64,000 nt of DNA from Branchiostoma belcheri (GCF_001625305.1 NW_017802379.1:9091823-9155822), one strand, 5' to 3'. Counted from the first letter of the stretch, positions 12,280 through 24,900 are shown. Numbers and translations are program-made. The notes: a model not told the origin generated them from the letters alone.

Positions 12280-13535
12280 CTAGAGAGGTAACATTTGCAA
12301 AGCAAATGCATAATCACGGTGGTAAAATCTGGGCTGCAAAGTTCCCACATGTCATAGAACCCGAACTGTGTTCGATCGTGTTCGATCTGGGCAATTCGAA
12401 TCGAACCCGCGTTTTATTTCGGGGTCACCTGCGGTCATTTACTATAAAGCGACAAAACAAGCCTTTCTGCCTCCGTGCATTGCAACAGATAAAAAACAAC
12501 ACTTTTCTATAGATACAAACAGTTTCCTGGGCAGTACATGTCCGCTATTATTTTTGGTGGACATGTAACATGTAGCGAAGCTATTGTCGTATCCTTGAGT
12601 GACCTTGAATACTGTAATGATTCTTTTCGCCTGTATGAATAACACAATGCACACTTTCTGGCGATATGACATGTCTCCAAAACTCGTTCAAACCTGGAAA
12701 CATGGAGAGTCAAACATACCCCATTTACGGCTCAAAATGACTGTAACGACTGTCCCGAAAATCGTGTTTTAGGGATTTTTGAAAAATGGCCTCATTTTTG
12801 AATTATGGGTAATTTAGTGAGAAAAATGTCAAAAAATGCCATTTTTTCACCAATATGTCGACAAAAACTAGACTTAAAATCAGAAATTAAAAAATCCCTA
12901 AAACACGATTTTTTTATCTTATACCTAGTCTGCGAAAAATATAAAAATCGGGGATCTGGGGTAATATACGTAGCCAGGTTTGAACGATGTTTGCCTAAAA
13001 ACGTGACATGACTTGTGCCCAGAAACCCGAAAATAATCGTCTTTCTGAGCGAAATTTTGAAAAATCAGTGATTTAACATAAAAAGCTAACATTTAAAGGA
13101 TGTTAAGACGATAATTTCATTTTAATTTGACGAAATTTACGCCTAAATATTATTTGTTTATTTTCAAATATTTTACGGGTAGTCCAAAACAGGCCAAAAT
13201 AGCGTCTTGTAACCCGATACCTTTTAGAACGCGCATAGCAATGGGAAAGAATGCCGTAGTGACAGACCGCCGTGAATGTTTACCTTCGCATATGGTATTC
13301 TCTGTTAATTCTTACTCAAATACTAGTACATTCATTTATATGGCCAGAGGGGAGAATAAATCCCTCCTACTATAAAATTGCAACACTATGTAACCAACAC
13401 CAGTTACCATGGTAAGAGACGTCAACAAATCAGGTCACTGGCCAGGTCAGAGGTCACTGTTTGGAGAAGAAGTAGAAGAAGAAACGTAGCAAAAACAATT
13501 TTCCTTCGGTAAACATAATTATCAAGATGAAACCA
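12280..13535. repeat. Dispersed repeat E, interrupted copy
   Basis: Left part (TAACATTTGCAAAGCAAATG) at 12280-12314 and right part (GTTTACCTTCGCATATGG to CCTTCGGTAAACATAA) at 13275-13535. Between them lies the 960-base insert. Confidence 0.75.
12315..13274. mobile_element. 960-bp CACGG-ended DNA transposon remnant
   Basis: Begins CACGGTGGT and ends ACCGCCGTG (8 of 9 inverted), flanked by AAT at 12312-12314 and 13275-13277. It splits a dispersed repeat whose uninterrupted copy is at 47213-47505. CAC termini with short target sites suggest a CACTA or Chapaev relative. No transposase frame is visible. Confidence 0.65.
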
Positions 13536-13789
13536 CATGATGACGTAAATTGTACAAAAACAACTTCGGATGAAAGTGCACTGAGTTCGAAGCATCAACA
13601 GAACGACTGGTATTTACATTAGAATGGTTCCTAAGCCGTTCCAGACAGCGAATCTTCTGAAGTTGAATGTTCTGCTGGCCCTTGTTATGGTAGAACCTAG
13701 TCATTTGAAGCCAAATATGTCTAGTCCAAGTCCAAAGATGTACACATTTTAAAGACAGCCAAAGCGATTTCAGGTTAATTAGCTTAATA

Positions 13790-13985
13790 TGTTCGTACAT
13801 CTATAACTGCGCCAAGAAGCGAGAAGAAGTTGAACCTGTAAATAGTAGATCACATTAGTATGTATACTAGTAGTTTAAGTGTCGTTGCTTTATTCTTTTC
13901 CCTGTCTATTCATGACCTGTACTTAGCTTGTAGGAGCACAAACGTACATGTATACAATAAAGGTCTTTCAGTCATCCAATAAAAC
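13790..13985 (+). repeat. LINE 3' end, same family, short
   Basis: GCCAAGAAGCGAGAAGAAG, GACCTGTACTTAGCTTGTAG and ACAATAAAGGTCTTTCAGTC match 32050-32190. Confidence 0.65.
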
Positions 13986-13999
13986 TAGCTTTTCGATGC

Positions 14000-14325
14000 C
14001 AATTTTCTTGTCATTTTTAAAAAATGTATTAAGTTGAATTAGACCTATCCCATAGCATTCTGACATCTGAGAGACAAAAATGCGATGTCGCTGACGGAAA
14101 ACGGTTGCTTATTTCGTATCGCAGGCTGGTTGTAGCTATTTATTGGTGGTACCAAAAAACAAAGGGACTCCTTCTTTATCGGTTATTTCAAACAAATCAA
14201 GCATGAAATGACGACAAAAATGTGCTAAAATGGCAGTAAATATCAACATCAGACAGATTTCCTTATCCAGAATATTTTTGTTTTTAGTTTTGCCACCCTG
14301 AAACTGCATCGGGTACCTTTCAGAA
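14000..14325. mobile_element. Family C-related MITE copy, decayed
   Basis: Shares CGCTGACGGAAAACGGTTGC, TTATTGGTGGTACCAAAAAA and CTGAAACTGCATCGGGTACC with the copies at 32937 and 38297. The ends are eroded. Confidence 0.65.
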
Positions 14326-14624
14326 GTCACACGGTGGCTTTACCCTCATTAAGGCCGCGAACATTATCAGAAAAGCCTCGATCTGTTTATGTTTCGTCTT
14401 GGTATAGGCTTCTTAGAATGTCCTTTAAGCTTAAAAGCACCACACAGTAGACACGTTTTGAGTTGTTAGGATTGTTTAAGAGAAAGTCTTGGCACACCAC
14501 ACGACTAGCGACCTCGGAAACAAACGTCCGTCTTGAAGAGGTAGCTACCGTTATCTTGTGTGGACTATTCCACTTTCATAATTTTGGGGATAGGATTTTT
14601 TGTTGTTACAATGGTCCAAGAGGG

Positions 14625-14770
14625 TAGCCTCTACCAGGCTTCAGAAGCGGCTGGAAAGAGTAGAAATGGGCCAAATAAACTTCCGAGGAGCAGCAAACTG
14701 TGGTTATCTGATGTTAGCTGTCTATTTGGTCAATTTCTACTTCTTCCGGCCGACTCTGGAGCCTGGCAGA
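14625..14770. mobile_element. MULE-like MITE family A copy
   Basis: TAGCCTCTACCAGGCTTCAG at the left, with the inverted end CTGGAGCCTGG at the right. The core is deleted compared with other copies. Target duplication not clear. Confidence 0.75.
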
Positions 14771-15479
14771 AGTTACCAAGAGGGTGCAAGTGCCAGGGCG
14801 AGTGAAATACTAAATAGGATAAAAAAATCATTTCTGACATCTATGTTGGCCAAAATGACCGCGGTTCGGTGTCTTATGTACCAACCTACCAGCATGCTGA
14901 ATTTCATTTTCTTTCAGGCTCTGATTACGAAAATATGATTTTTATATGTTTGGAGAAAAAAAAGAGGAAACTGAGTGAAACAATATGTTTATCGTTTTCT
15001 CCGGTAAACATAATAAGAAAATATCGTTGAATAAATGAGGGGACGGATCCGGAGTTATACGATATCGTCATAAACCGTATAAGTTCGAAAAAAAAACGGT
15101 GCATTATTTTTGTACTTGTACTTTAAGTACAAAAATAATGGATTATTACTCATACGACTGTATGGCGTAACTCACTCCGGTATTATACTATGGTTTATGT
15201 TTCATACCATGATTACACAGTACAAATTCCTGGCAACCTCTTGTTGTATTCTTCCACCCAGGGCATGCCGGGTCACATCCCTGTCAATCAACTGAATCCC
15301 AATCTCCGCCACCTCACTTTCAAACCTCCCTACTATTATTGGAATACATACAAACTCCCCCGAAACCAGGAAAACCGAAATCTACAGAAGCCGTACGGAA
15401 AACAGCTTTGTCGCTCTTCTGTAAACGTAAATAGGATAGAACTAGAGTTCCACGATCTCATATCTTCGCCAAAGAATGT
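14771..15479. other. Unassigned, with a 142-codon frame
   Basis: The frame at 15190-15618 encodes a Pro/Asn/Tyr-rich peptide with no recognised domain. A small palindrome, TTGTACTTGTACTTTAAGTACAA-like, lies near 15112-15134. The frame runs into the microsatellite repeat, so I treat it as non-coding. Confidence 0.4.
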
Positions 15480-15754
15480 CAACATTTACAGAGAAACGCC
15501 CCTGCAGCTCCCAAACAAGCTGCTAGGGGATCCAAACTTATGTCCCTTATTCCAGAGTACAAGAGCTATCTACTACTCAAATATCATGACCCTAGCAGGT
15601 CCAGATCAGGAGATATAAAAACCGAAAGTTCCGCTGCAGTACCGTAACAAACCGCCAGGGACCCGCACATCTAATCATTTCGAGGACTCATCAAGACCTA
15701 CCCACCTACCAAATATCAAGACAATCCATCAAAGTCTTGTTGACTTATCGTGTT

Positions 15755-15839
<85 letters not shown>

Positions 15840-15900
15840 GAACGCCACTGAAAACATAACCTTCTTGGCGAAGGCAAAGATGTCTAGTAACGTTACATAA
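15480..15900. repeat. Dispersed repeat with (CA)n(GA)n core
   Basis: The microsatellite at 15756-15838 is preceded by TCAAAGTCTTGTTGACTTAT and followed by CACTGAAAACATAACCTTCT. A similar 3' flank (CTACCGAAAACATGACCTTCT) follows the (CATA)n at 42779-42850. This layout recalls Helitron-type non-autonomous elements; that is inference. Confidence 0.5.
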
Positions 15901-16150
15901 TGCGACAGTCGCCGGCGGTACAAGGCCGGTGCCCCCGCTTCCGCTGGTCCGACTGCCGTACTTGTCAGGTCCCCTGGCATTAGCTCAATTTTCAAGATAG
16001 CATATCACAAGGTTTATGTAATCTCTGTCAGATCAGATCGTACATCGGAAGCAAGTTGAAAGGACGGCTATCTGAGAAGAACATCAAGTTTGATATGGGA
16101 AAACAAGACTACGTTATAACCATGGAATGTATGGGAATCAACGGACTAGT

Positions 16151-16564
16151 TAACCTCTAGTATCAGGCTTCAGAAGCGGCTGAAAAGAGTAGAAAGCGGC
16201 CAAATAGACAGATAACATACCAGGGGAGTTGGTCCGATTAAGGTACAATATAGGAGCACACAGGGAGCGGCGAAATGTTCTCTCTAGCGGACCAACTCCC
16301 CTGGCATGTTATTTGATTTCTACTCCTTCCAGTAGCCTCCGTAGCAGGCTTATAGAACTGGGGGTTTGGTGGTCTTCGGCTGTTTTCTGATCAGCCCAGT
16401 TCTAAAAACGGGGGTAATTCAACCAGGCCGGCTATGTTGTCTATATGCAATCAGAAAATAGCACATGAAAGCTCCCAAAGACCCTGAAGACCCCCCAAAC
16501 CCCCAGTTTTTGGCATGCTATGGAGGCTATCTTTCCAGCCAATTCTGAAGCCGGGTAGAGGCTA
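16151..16564. mobile_element. MULE-like MITE family A copy with family B inserted
   Basis: The outer family A copy runs from about 16151 to AGAGGCTA at 16564. Its right arm is split at TTTCTACTCCTTCCAG by the family B element at 16333-16529. Confidence 0.8.
16333..16529. mobile_element. MULE-like MITE family B, nested in family A
   Basis: Ends TAGCCTCCGTAGCAGGC and GCATGCTATGGAGGCTA, 197 bases. Flanks TCCTTCCAG (16324-16332) and TCTTTCCAG (16530-16538) agree at 8 of 9 bases. Conserved core motifs are GGGGGTTTGGTGGTCTTCGG and GTTGTCTATATGCAATCAG. Confidence 0.85.
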
Positions 16565-18469
16565 GGGAATTGAGAAACTAGTAACAGTACTAAATGGATA
16601 GATGTTATACATGGTCTTACGAAGTGTTAAGACCACCGGTAAAACTGCTGTGAACGCGAGAAATAATCCTCTGGCGAAGTCCTCTAGTTAAGAGCGGAAA
16701 TATCAGCCAGCTATTTTAATTCTATTAGATTTCTATAGGTCTATTTAACATGACCACATCCTCTATATAATCTCTGTTATCTCAGTAAGTGTTAATCCAC
16801 TGTTCATAATGACTGTGGATGTATCTCCGGTGTTAGATGACTGTTAAAAGACGGGATGTTAATTTTACATACTCTCCAAGCAGACGTTTAGGATTTTGCT
16901 TATTTTTGACGTTTTTTAGGCATTTTTATCGGCCTTCAAGACTAGTTTTTTTTTTTTTTTTGCGCTGGTATCTTTTTTTTTATCCCAGCCCAAATGGTAA
17001 CTACCTGGAAAAATGGATACTGTCTGGCAAATTTGATACTGTCTTTGCAGCCTCAAAAAGATCTGCTTGGAGAGTACATTTTATTACCGTACTGAAGTAG
17101 CCGTGCATCTAACGGTTCTCTAAATGGAAGTAATGATATTATGGGGCCCTAAATTTGTCTTGCCGAACATCTCTAATTGTATTGGCAATAGCCAGAGCCA
17201 CTCGTGTGTGTCGGACGGGCCCGGCATTCCACCACATCCATCTTCTAGGCCCTCTCCCGCCCTGACAGCCCCTGACACACTCCAGCGACCAAACAACCAA
17301 CCACCAAAAAACTCCGACCCTCCCGGAGCCCTGGGCGAACCCACCCAACCACAGCGCAGGAACCATGCCTCGTCAGAGAGCCCAGCTCCCCGCCAAAATC
17401 ACTCCTCCCTCCCCCCTACTACCACTACTACTATCGACCTCGTAATCGCCAGATGGGACGGCGCAAGCTCACAGGGGAAAACTACTGATGCCAAAAAAAC
17501 TTGCGCAACAGTCAGAGGCACGCCACTTCCAACCCCCATTGGATTTCACACAGCAACATCGTAGCAGAGCGTGAGTAGGCTGTGAGCTACTGACACCACT
17601 ACACCACCACAAGGTACGTACAAAGTCTCCCCAGAATTCGCCTCAACCGTTTATAATACCACACACCGATACAGGACAGATCACTTGTCCTAGATGAATC
17701 ACCGTTGAGCAGGAAGAAACTACGCTTCATGCGTGGGTCGTCTTACCGTCAGAATTAGATGTATATCATTTATGAAGTGTAAGGCAAAGCGTAAAGAATA
17801 CACGGCCAATGTGACAGCCATTTAAAGAGTGGAGCTTAATTTCTGACACAGTTGCCCTAATGGCTGTTTCATCCTTACGCACTTAATTATGCCCCCGTTT
17901 TTCAACTTAGCACCCGCTTTTCACCCAATATTGTGAAATCTCCTACAATTTTAGATGATGATAGAGGCGGTCTGGGGAAATAGGTTTTAACACCGACTTG
18001 CTGATCACCCTTAGTTTAACTGTTATTTGATTCTCTGGACAATTTGCACACAAGTAAGAAAGGTATAAAAAGAGAAAAATCCAATTAAGATCCACTAATA
18101 AATACGAAAGGCAGAACCAAAGCAAGGTCAAAGTCATCCTTGTACAGCTACTGTCTTTTTGGTCTCCTTACAATTATAGTTTTTCAATTAACAGACTTTT
18201 AAAGAGCTTTAATCTAATAGGAAGTCGTGTACGTCGTATGTTTTAGAAAAGATACAATGTTTGCCTGTTTAGAATGACCCGTCTTTCCGTAAATTCATAA
18301 TAGATTCTAATTTCTAAGTTGATATGTAAATAATTACATGTAATTGAGCATAGTATACTTCCATGCCATCAGTCGAGTTCTACACATTGTCTTGTGTCTA
18401 TATTGCTCCTTACTAAAACAGATCTTTTGGTGGCTGCAAAAATAGAATCAAATTGGCCAGGCAGTATCC
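16565..18469. other. Intergenic, with a Pro-rich open frame
   Basis: The frame 17124-17564 (146 codons) is rich in Pro, Ser and Thr, with overlapping open frames on the other strand. That fits local C-rich composition better than a gene. Repeat G pieces lie at 16850-17065. Confidence 0.45.
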
Positions 18470-18653
18470 ATTTACCAGGCTTTCACTTAAAAAATGTTTG
18501 GGGGTGTTCATGGTCTTTGGGAGCTTTTATATGCTATTTTCTGATTGCATATAGACAACATAGATTAAATTACCCCCGTTTAGAACTGGGCTGATCAGAA
18601 AACAGCCGAAGACCACCAAACCCCCAGTTCTATAAGCCTGCTATGGAGGCTAA
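18470..18653. mobile_element. MULE-like MITE family B copy, truncated left end
   Basis: Recognised by GGTCTTTGGGAGCTTTTAT, ATAGACAACATAGA, AACAGCCGAAGACCACC and the end CCTGCTATGGAGGCTA. The left terminus is replaced by other repeat sequence. Confidence 0.75.
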
Positions 18654-18949
18654 ACTTTGGTGTGGTTATCTGAACTATATAGGAACATACGACATAATCC
18701 CAGCTTACAACACTATGGGATTAGAACCCGTGTGTTTGGGTACAGTAATCGTGGCTTCATCTCGGATGCCAACGAATTCCGCAGAGATTTCAAACGTTTC
18801 GAGAGATAGTCAAATGCCAGAGGCTAGAAGCCTAGAAAATAAAATCCGAAAAAAAAAGGAAAATGTTGAACAGTTCCGAAACTGGGACGAAAGCAGTGCT
18901 ACGAAAGAAACTAGTATAAAAGCTTTTAATCTTGAAAAACGGAACAATT

Positions 18950-19325
18950 TTTAGAAGAAAGACCTTTATTGTACATTTGTGCTCATTGGGAACTACGTAC
19001 AGGTCACGGCAAATAGCGATGGTAGACTAAAATATATCTATAGTAAAACTACATATGTACAGGTTCTGCTTCTTCTCGCTTCTTAAGACAGTTGTAAATG
19101 TAAGAACAGATGGAGTTTATAGTATCGAGTTTCATGAGGAATGTGAATTTTTCTTTTCTATCTAAAAATAGGGAAATAATCTTGTCTATAATTGAAGAGA
19201 ATCTTTCGTTATTATATAGAGTACCGTCCGCAATAAAATGACTTTCGTCTTCAATTTCATTTAGGTTACAGTAATGACAAATTCTTTGTTGCAGGGGAAT
19301 GTGGCAACAATGATCACTTTATTTT
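18950..19325 (-). pseudogene. LINE 3' end, same family as 31805-32195
   Basis: Inverse orientation: AAAGACCTTTATTGTACA at the 3' tail, then the complement of the same C-terminal segment (TTCTTCTCGCTTCTTAAGAC). Frameshifted. Confidence 0.7.
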
Positions 19326-19329
19326 CTAC

Positions 19330-20639
19330 TTTTCTACTCTCCAAGCAGAGATTTAGGCTTCGAGCGTATGTTTGACGTGTTTTAGGCGTTTTTTATTGGG
19401 CTTTATTTCTTTACGTGTCTTTTCTCGACATCCAAACTTCAGGAGGTGTATTGGATACTGCCCTGCCAATTCGATACTGTCTTGTAGCTACCAAAAGATC
19501 TTCTTGGAGATTTGGAGATTACACTATTCGGCAAAGAATATCACTTCTACTTGTATTGTTAGGTGAGAACAATAAAGCCTTTCACAACTACTTGATAGCC
19601 GAAACTAGTGAAGAAAAAAGTCTTTGAAATCTTTCTTGTTACCAAAATGTTCATTTCGCAAGTTACAAGCGTATAGCATAAAGAGGTATAGTTAGGTATA
19701 GTAGTTAAGATATTTAGGATACAAAATATATAGAGTATATAGATATAGATATGGATAATAATGTTGTATGCATGTATTGAGAAAGGTTTTCAATATGTAT
19801 ATTCCTATACGTAAGTTGTGTTCAAACTCCATTGCAAGTGGAATATGGCATCGAATATTATATGGAACGATATTCACAAAATGTGAGGAACCCAGGAATG
19901 AAATAAGTATCACGCTATCAGAAAAATACGAAAAATGTAACCAAGAACATTGCAAAGTTTTCATCATTGTACTGCATATATTTCTATAGACTTCAAACTC
20001 TAAAAAGCTTGTGTTCTATCTGTAAGCTGTTTTGAAGTCTGAAAAGACAGATGGAAAAGTACTAAAAGTCAAAGTTTAAGCTAACCATGACTTGTAAGGA
20101 AACGTCCTAAAATGTTCTTGTGCATTAGAAAGTTAGATAGAAAGTTAGGGTCCCGACCAAAGGAATGCTATCGGCATTTATGTTTTAACTTCAGTTAAAA
20201 AGAGCGCATGGCAAAATTTGACCGAACTACATTTGCATTTGTGGGTAAAGAAGAAATTCAAAGACTTTGAAAGCAAAAGCGACTAGGTCGATGAATGTTA
20301 GACATCCAGTTAATGAGATACACAAGAAATCAGTTACTCAAGCAACAGTGACTGAAGAAAAGTAGTAGATGCTACCTGAAATGTCTGACAGTTTTCCAAG
20401 TCTCTCCAGTCGCTTGAGTAGCAGTTTTCTTGTGCAAAAACGGCTAGATAAGTCACATAGACATAAGGGTAGCAATTGTGTAGGTACATAGCTGACGGTC
20501 TTAAGACTAAACGGACTTTCTCTTGAATCTAGTCTACAGAGACGTATAAAGCTCTTTGTCTGAACAGTCGGTATTAACAACTTTTATCAAATAAATTGTC
20601 TAGTTTCTGATAAAAAGAGTAATCTCTGTGTGTACATGT
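19330..20639. other. Intergenic, AT-rich
   Basis: Repeat G remnant at 19330-19515, otherwise AT-rich DNA with no gene recognised. Confidence 0.5.
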
Positions 20640-20875
20640 GTTTTTAAAGACGGGATCTTTTTTGTGTCTCAAAGGCGAGGCGTCGGGAAGTGGTTTTGAG
20701 AAGACCTCGGCGCGTGTGAGTTAGATAACAGGGCGGGCGGTGTCTCTAGTCCACGGCGGAGTCCCGTCTTGTTTTTCTCAGCGTTCTTAGATCTGTAAAG
20801 ACGCGGTTTTGCTGTTGTCTGAGGCCGCTAGACAGTATTGTGTGTGGGATGGCTACGCAGACTTCAATACCAGTA
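20640..20875 (+). promoter_or_regulatory. GC-richer patch, candidate Tbx4/5 promoter or 5' UTR exon
   Basis: This stretch, about 1 kb upstream of the first coding exon, is richer in CpG than the AT-rich repeats around it (GGCGAGGCGTCGGG, CTCGGCGCG, GGGCGGGCGGTG, CCACGGCGGAG). It contains no recognised repeat. No TATA box is obvious. The call rests on composition and position only. Confidence 0.3.
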
Positions 20876-20924
20876 TCCTACTTTAGATTCACAGAGAAGA
20901 AAACAACAGGAAAATTTAAGCCTG

Positions 20925-21292
20925 TAGCAGGATTAAGATGCGGCTGGAAAGAGTAGCAATTGGCCAAGTAATTTGCTAAAATGTACTCCTTCAGTAGTCT
21001 CCACCAGACTCCTTTGCAGGTTTAATAAATAGTAGAAATCGGCTAAGGGGGACATCATTGGCCAGAGGAGTTGGTCGGCCATAGAGGGTCCAACTTGCCT
21101 GCACAGTGCACACTGGACTCTCTAAGGCCGGCCAACTCCTCTAACCGATTTCTACTATTTATTCAGCCTGCAAAGGAGTCTGGTGGAGACTACTCTTTCA
21201 GCGGTCCAACTCCCCTAGCATATTATGATAATATCTGTCTATTTGATCAATTTCTACTCTTTCTAGTCGCTTTTGAAGCCTGGTAGACAAGG
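20925..21292. mobile_element. Nested palindromic MITEs upstream of Tbx4/5
   Basis: An outer decayed family A copy (GCGGCTGGAAAGAGTAGC...TTTGAAGCCTGGTAGA) encloses an inner perfect-ended palindrome at about 20992-21197. The inner ends are AGTAGTCTCCACCAGACTCC and the exact inverse. Confidence 0.75.
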
Positions 21293-21770
21293 AGGCTAGA
21301 CAAACTCCCCCGTAACTCAGAGTGGTCTACTACCGGTATATGTAAAGGCCTCCTCGCTTAGGACAAAGGAGGTTGGAACTTTTTAACCTCCTTGCTTATA
21401 AGACAAAGTGAAAGAACGACTAGTAGCAGACAAACGTCTTATGAAGATATGCAGCATCCTGAGTACAGTTAAAGGAACTTACGTACTTTAAGAAGCAGTG
21501 CTTTCATGGTTATATATCGTAGAGACTTAAGGAGTTGATCGGACATTGCAGCTTTCACGCAAGATTCAAAACTCAACTCATTGGTCTTGTTAGTTACTCA
21601 GTTTTAAGTTTATAGAGAAATGTCACGTTTAGGATTTTATAGAGTAAAGTTCTTTATCGTTGAGATAATTTTGTTTGGGATAGTCACAGACTTAATCCGG
21701 TAAACCAGACGAATAATTAGCGGCTAATTTTCCTTTCCTTTTTTTTATCAGACTTCTAACAGCGGTGTGA

Positions 21771-21860
21771 ATGTTTGTGTTTGTCCTGACAGAGAGTTTA
21801 GTTGTCCAGTCCCGATGTCTGGTGAGTTGCAGGAGTCCGTGGGGGATGACCGGCCCGTGA
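21771..21860 (+). other. Possible upstream ORF overlapping the Tbx4/5 start
   Basis: An ATG at 21771 opens a 29-codon frame that ends in TGA at 21858-21860. It overlaps the Tbx4/5 start (21815) in another frame. It would dampen initiation at the main ATG, but only if the mRNA begins upstream of it or uses the acceptor at 21750-21751. Transcript ends are unknown. Confidence 0.3.
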
Positions 21861-21934
21861 GGCCCCAGGAGGCGGCGGACAGGAAGGAGGACGGCCCGCC
21901 TGGCGCCGACGACCGGACAGACGCCGTCCCCGAG
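21815..21934 (+). CDS. Tbx4/5: Tbx4/5 coding exon 1
   Basis: Encodes residues 1-40, an acidic, Asp/Glu/Pro-rich N-terminus ([14 protein letters not shown]...) that is not conserved in vertebrates. The start is the first ATG in this frame. A pyrimidine tract ending in AG at 21750-21751 suggests an upstream 5' UTR exon. The exon ends GAG|GTCCGT, phase 0. The exon is GC-rich compared with its flanks. Confidence 0.85.
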
Positions 21935-24900
21935 GTCCGTATAGCGCCGAGATTTCGTTGCACTTTGTATTCAGCACAGGTTGTATAGCCTGGATGCCAG
22001 ACTGTTGTCAGGGGCAGTACACAGTCCAGCCTAGCCTATATCAGGCTTCGAAAGAGTAGAAACTGGCCAAATAGACAGATAGATAAGCTAGAGGAGTTGG
22101 TCCGCTAAAGGAGTATGGGTGCGGCATACATACTCATGATCACTTGGCGGACCAGCTCCCCTGGCATGTTATCTGTCTATTTGGCCAACTTCTACTCTTT
22201 CCAGCCGCTTCTGCAGCTGGTAGAGGCTAGGCCAGGCCCTGAGATAGAACTGAACCTGAGGGGCGTCTATGGTAAAAATTTCCTTGGGGACATGTTGGTC
22301 CTAGAGCCGCGCGGAGCTAGCCTGTATACAGGCCCTGGCAACAGTCAGGCAACCAGGCTACACAGGTTGTCGACTTATTTTCAAAACATTTATCTTCTTC
22401 AAACATTTGCATGGCAGTGAACCCGCTTGAAAAGGTACAGGACAAGTTTTGCCACAAAATGTTTTATAAAAACACAATTTTCCCCTTGAGGACCTTGCAA
22501 CCATTCTGGTACCCAGTTTGTACAGTCGCTACCCAGTTAATAGTGACCATTGGCTAACAAGACTAGATTCAAGGCTGTAACCATTCGACTGACAATGTCC
22601 TACCTTTTTATATGAATGATCATGAATGAAGTCCCTTATTGTACTTACATACCCACTGGGTTAAGTACAGATCACAACAAAGGAATAGCTTGTGTATACA
22701 TGTATGCATACACATGATCAAGCTAGCAGTAGTAAATTCTCCTCGCTTATCCTTAGAAATGTGAATTGGTCAGCGTCTTTATTAGGATCGCATGAAGTAA
22801 CTGATGTCTAGTCTGGTGCACAACATGGACAAGCACTTCAAGTTGCCTCTGGGGGATCTAAAAATGACCCTTAAGTGAACCCTTCATAAACCTAACCTTA
22901 AGACAATTGTGCAAAATCACTACGAATCTCTCCAACTTTTACGAAACAAAACGATGAGTTGTCTTCACATATTTGCATATCAATCAATAGTTTGTGCTTA
23001 TATATATAAGAGTAAACCTGCATTTCTCCTCTGGTTTCTCAGCCACTGGCACAAGCTAGTGGATACTAGCTGAAACATCTGACCGTTTCCAAAATCATAT
23101 CCAGTTGCTTGAGTAACTGCTTTTTGGCGTATCTTATTACCTGGATGTCTAACCTTCATCGACGTAAATAAGATGAGTTGATTGAAAAAACGTATAGTTA
23201 CTACTAGTGACCACTACTAGAGCTCTAGACGTAACATATATGTTACACATAACATTGCCATGTACAGAACCAGTATACTTAACAACAGACTAACAACAAT
23301 TCAAAAACAGTAAATTTAGGGACAATAGGGAGAATAATTAGCCAGGAAAGTTTGGCCACCGTAGAGTTCATTTGCCATTCCAAGGGAAATAGAACCCCAA
23401 CGGTGGACCATAGCCTCCGTCAGTAGTAGCAGGCTTAAAGAACTGGGGGTTTGGTGGTCTTCGGCTGTTTACTGATTAGCCCAATTCTAAAATTCAACCA
23501 GACCGGCTATGTTGTCTATATGCAATCAGAAAATAGCACATAAAAGCTCCCAAAGACCTGAAGACAGTTTTTGGCATGCTATAGAAGCTAGGTGGACCAA
23601 CTCCCCTGGCAAGTCACACTATTATTTTTGCCGAATTCTACCATCCTAACCCCCTTTGGAAGGCCTTGTGGACGCTAACTTAACCTAACAATAATCTTTC
23701 ACAATATGAATCATACATAAATCTCAAGTGGACTAAAAGACTACACACGTTCGTGTATTGTGCACAATAGAAAGGAGATATAACTGTGTTGTGACGTAAA
23801 TCCTTGACATGTCTGTTGCTATAGCCTCCATAGCATGCCAAAAACTGGGGTCTTTAGGGTCTTTGGGAGCTTTTATGTGCTATTTTCTGATTTCATATAG
23901 ACAACATAGCAGGCCTGATTGAATTTTAGAACTGGGCTAATCAGAAAACAGCCGAAGACCACCAAACCCCCAGTTCTATAAGCCTGCTACGGAGGCTATG
24001 TTGCTACATGTTGCCATGTACAGAACCAGTACAACACAGTACCTAACCTAACAATAATATTTCACATTATGAAGCATACGTCTCAGTTTCAGTTGACTAA
24101 AAGACTACACACATTAATAGAGGGCATTAGAAAGGAGATATAACTAAGTGTTCAGACCTAAGCTTAAGTGTTTGACATGTCTGTTGCATTGTGCAGGACT
24201 GGATCCCTGGAATTCCAGGATATACCGAATTTACAACTGAGCCCGAATCAGCCAGATAGCGCAAACACATGCCCAATGTCCAGCCGGCCCTTGTTGTTGT
24301 TGTTCTATAGCCTCCACTAGCTAACACCGCGGGTTCAAAAACAGTCAAATTTAACCAAAACGTTTGAGGAAAACCAAGAGTTTGGACACTGTACAGTTCA
24401 TTCCGAGGAAAAATGAACTCTACGGTGGTACTTTTTTTTATATTCCAACATCTAATCACAAGACGTGGTGACGGCGCAATCAAGTTTTTTTCAACTTATA
24501 TTAATGCCACCACCAACACAGGGGACAATACAATACTCATTTTCACCTGAGTGAAGTGAGGAAAGTCGTGTAGAGTGCCTTTCCCAAGGGCACAAGATCG
24601 GTGGCATGTCAGGACTCGAACCCGGGACCACTGGGTTCCGAGTCGAGCACTCTGCCGCTACGCCACACGACCCTAATTTTGCCGGCTTCTACTATCCTAA
24701 CCCACTTCCCTGCCAGTTAGACCATATCTATGGCGAATTCTACTATCCTAACACCTTTAGGAAGGCCTGGTGGAGGCTACTGTTGTTCCATAGATCCATA
24801 ATGTACGGAATGTGTCAAATAGATATCAGCATTTGTGGACTAGCAAAAGGCATACACGATTGTTCATAGAATGAAATAGTACATCCCCAGAAACATTCAA

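Noticed and set aside
15190..15618. 142-codon ORF as a gene
   Set aside because: No recognisable domain, and it runs into a dispersed microsatellite-bearing repeat.
17124..17564. 146-codon Pro-rich gene
   Set aside because: Overlapping open frames on both strands, no family match and no splice context; fits C-rich composition.
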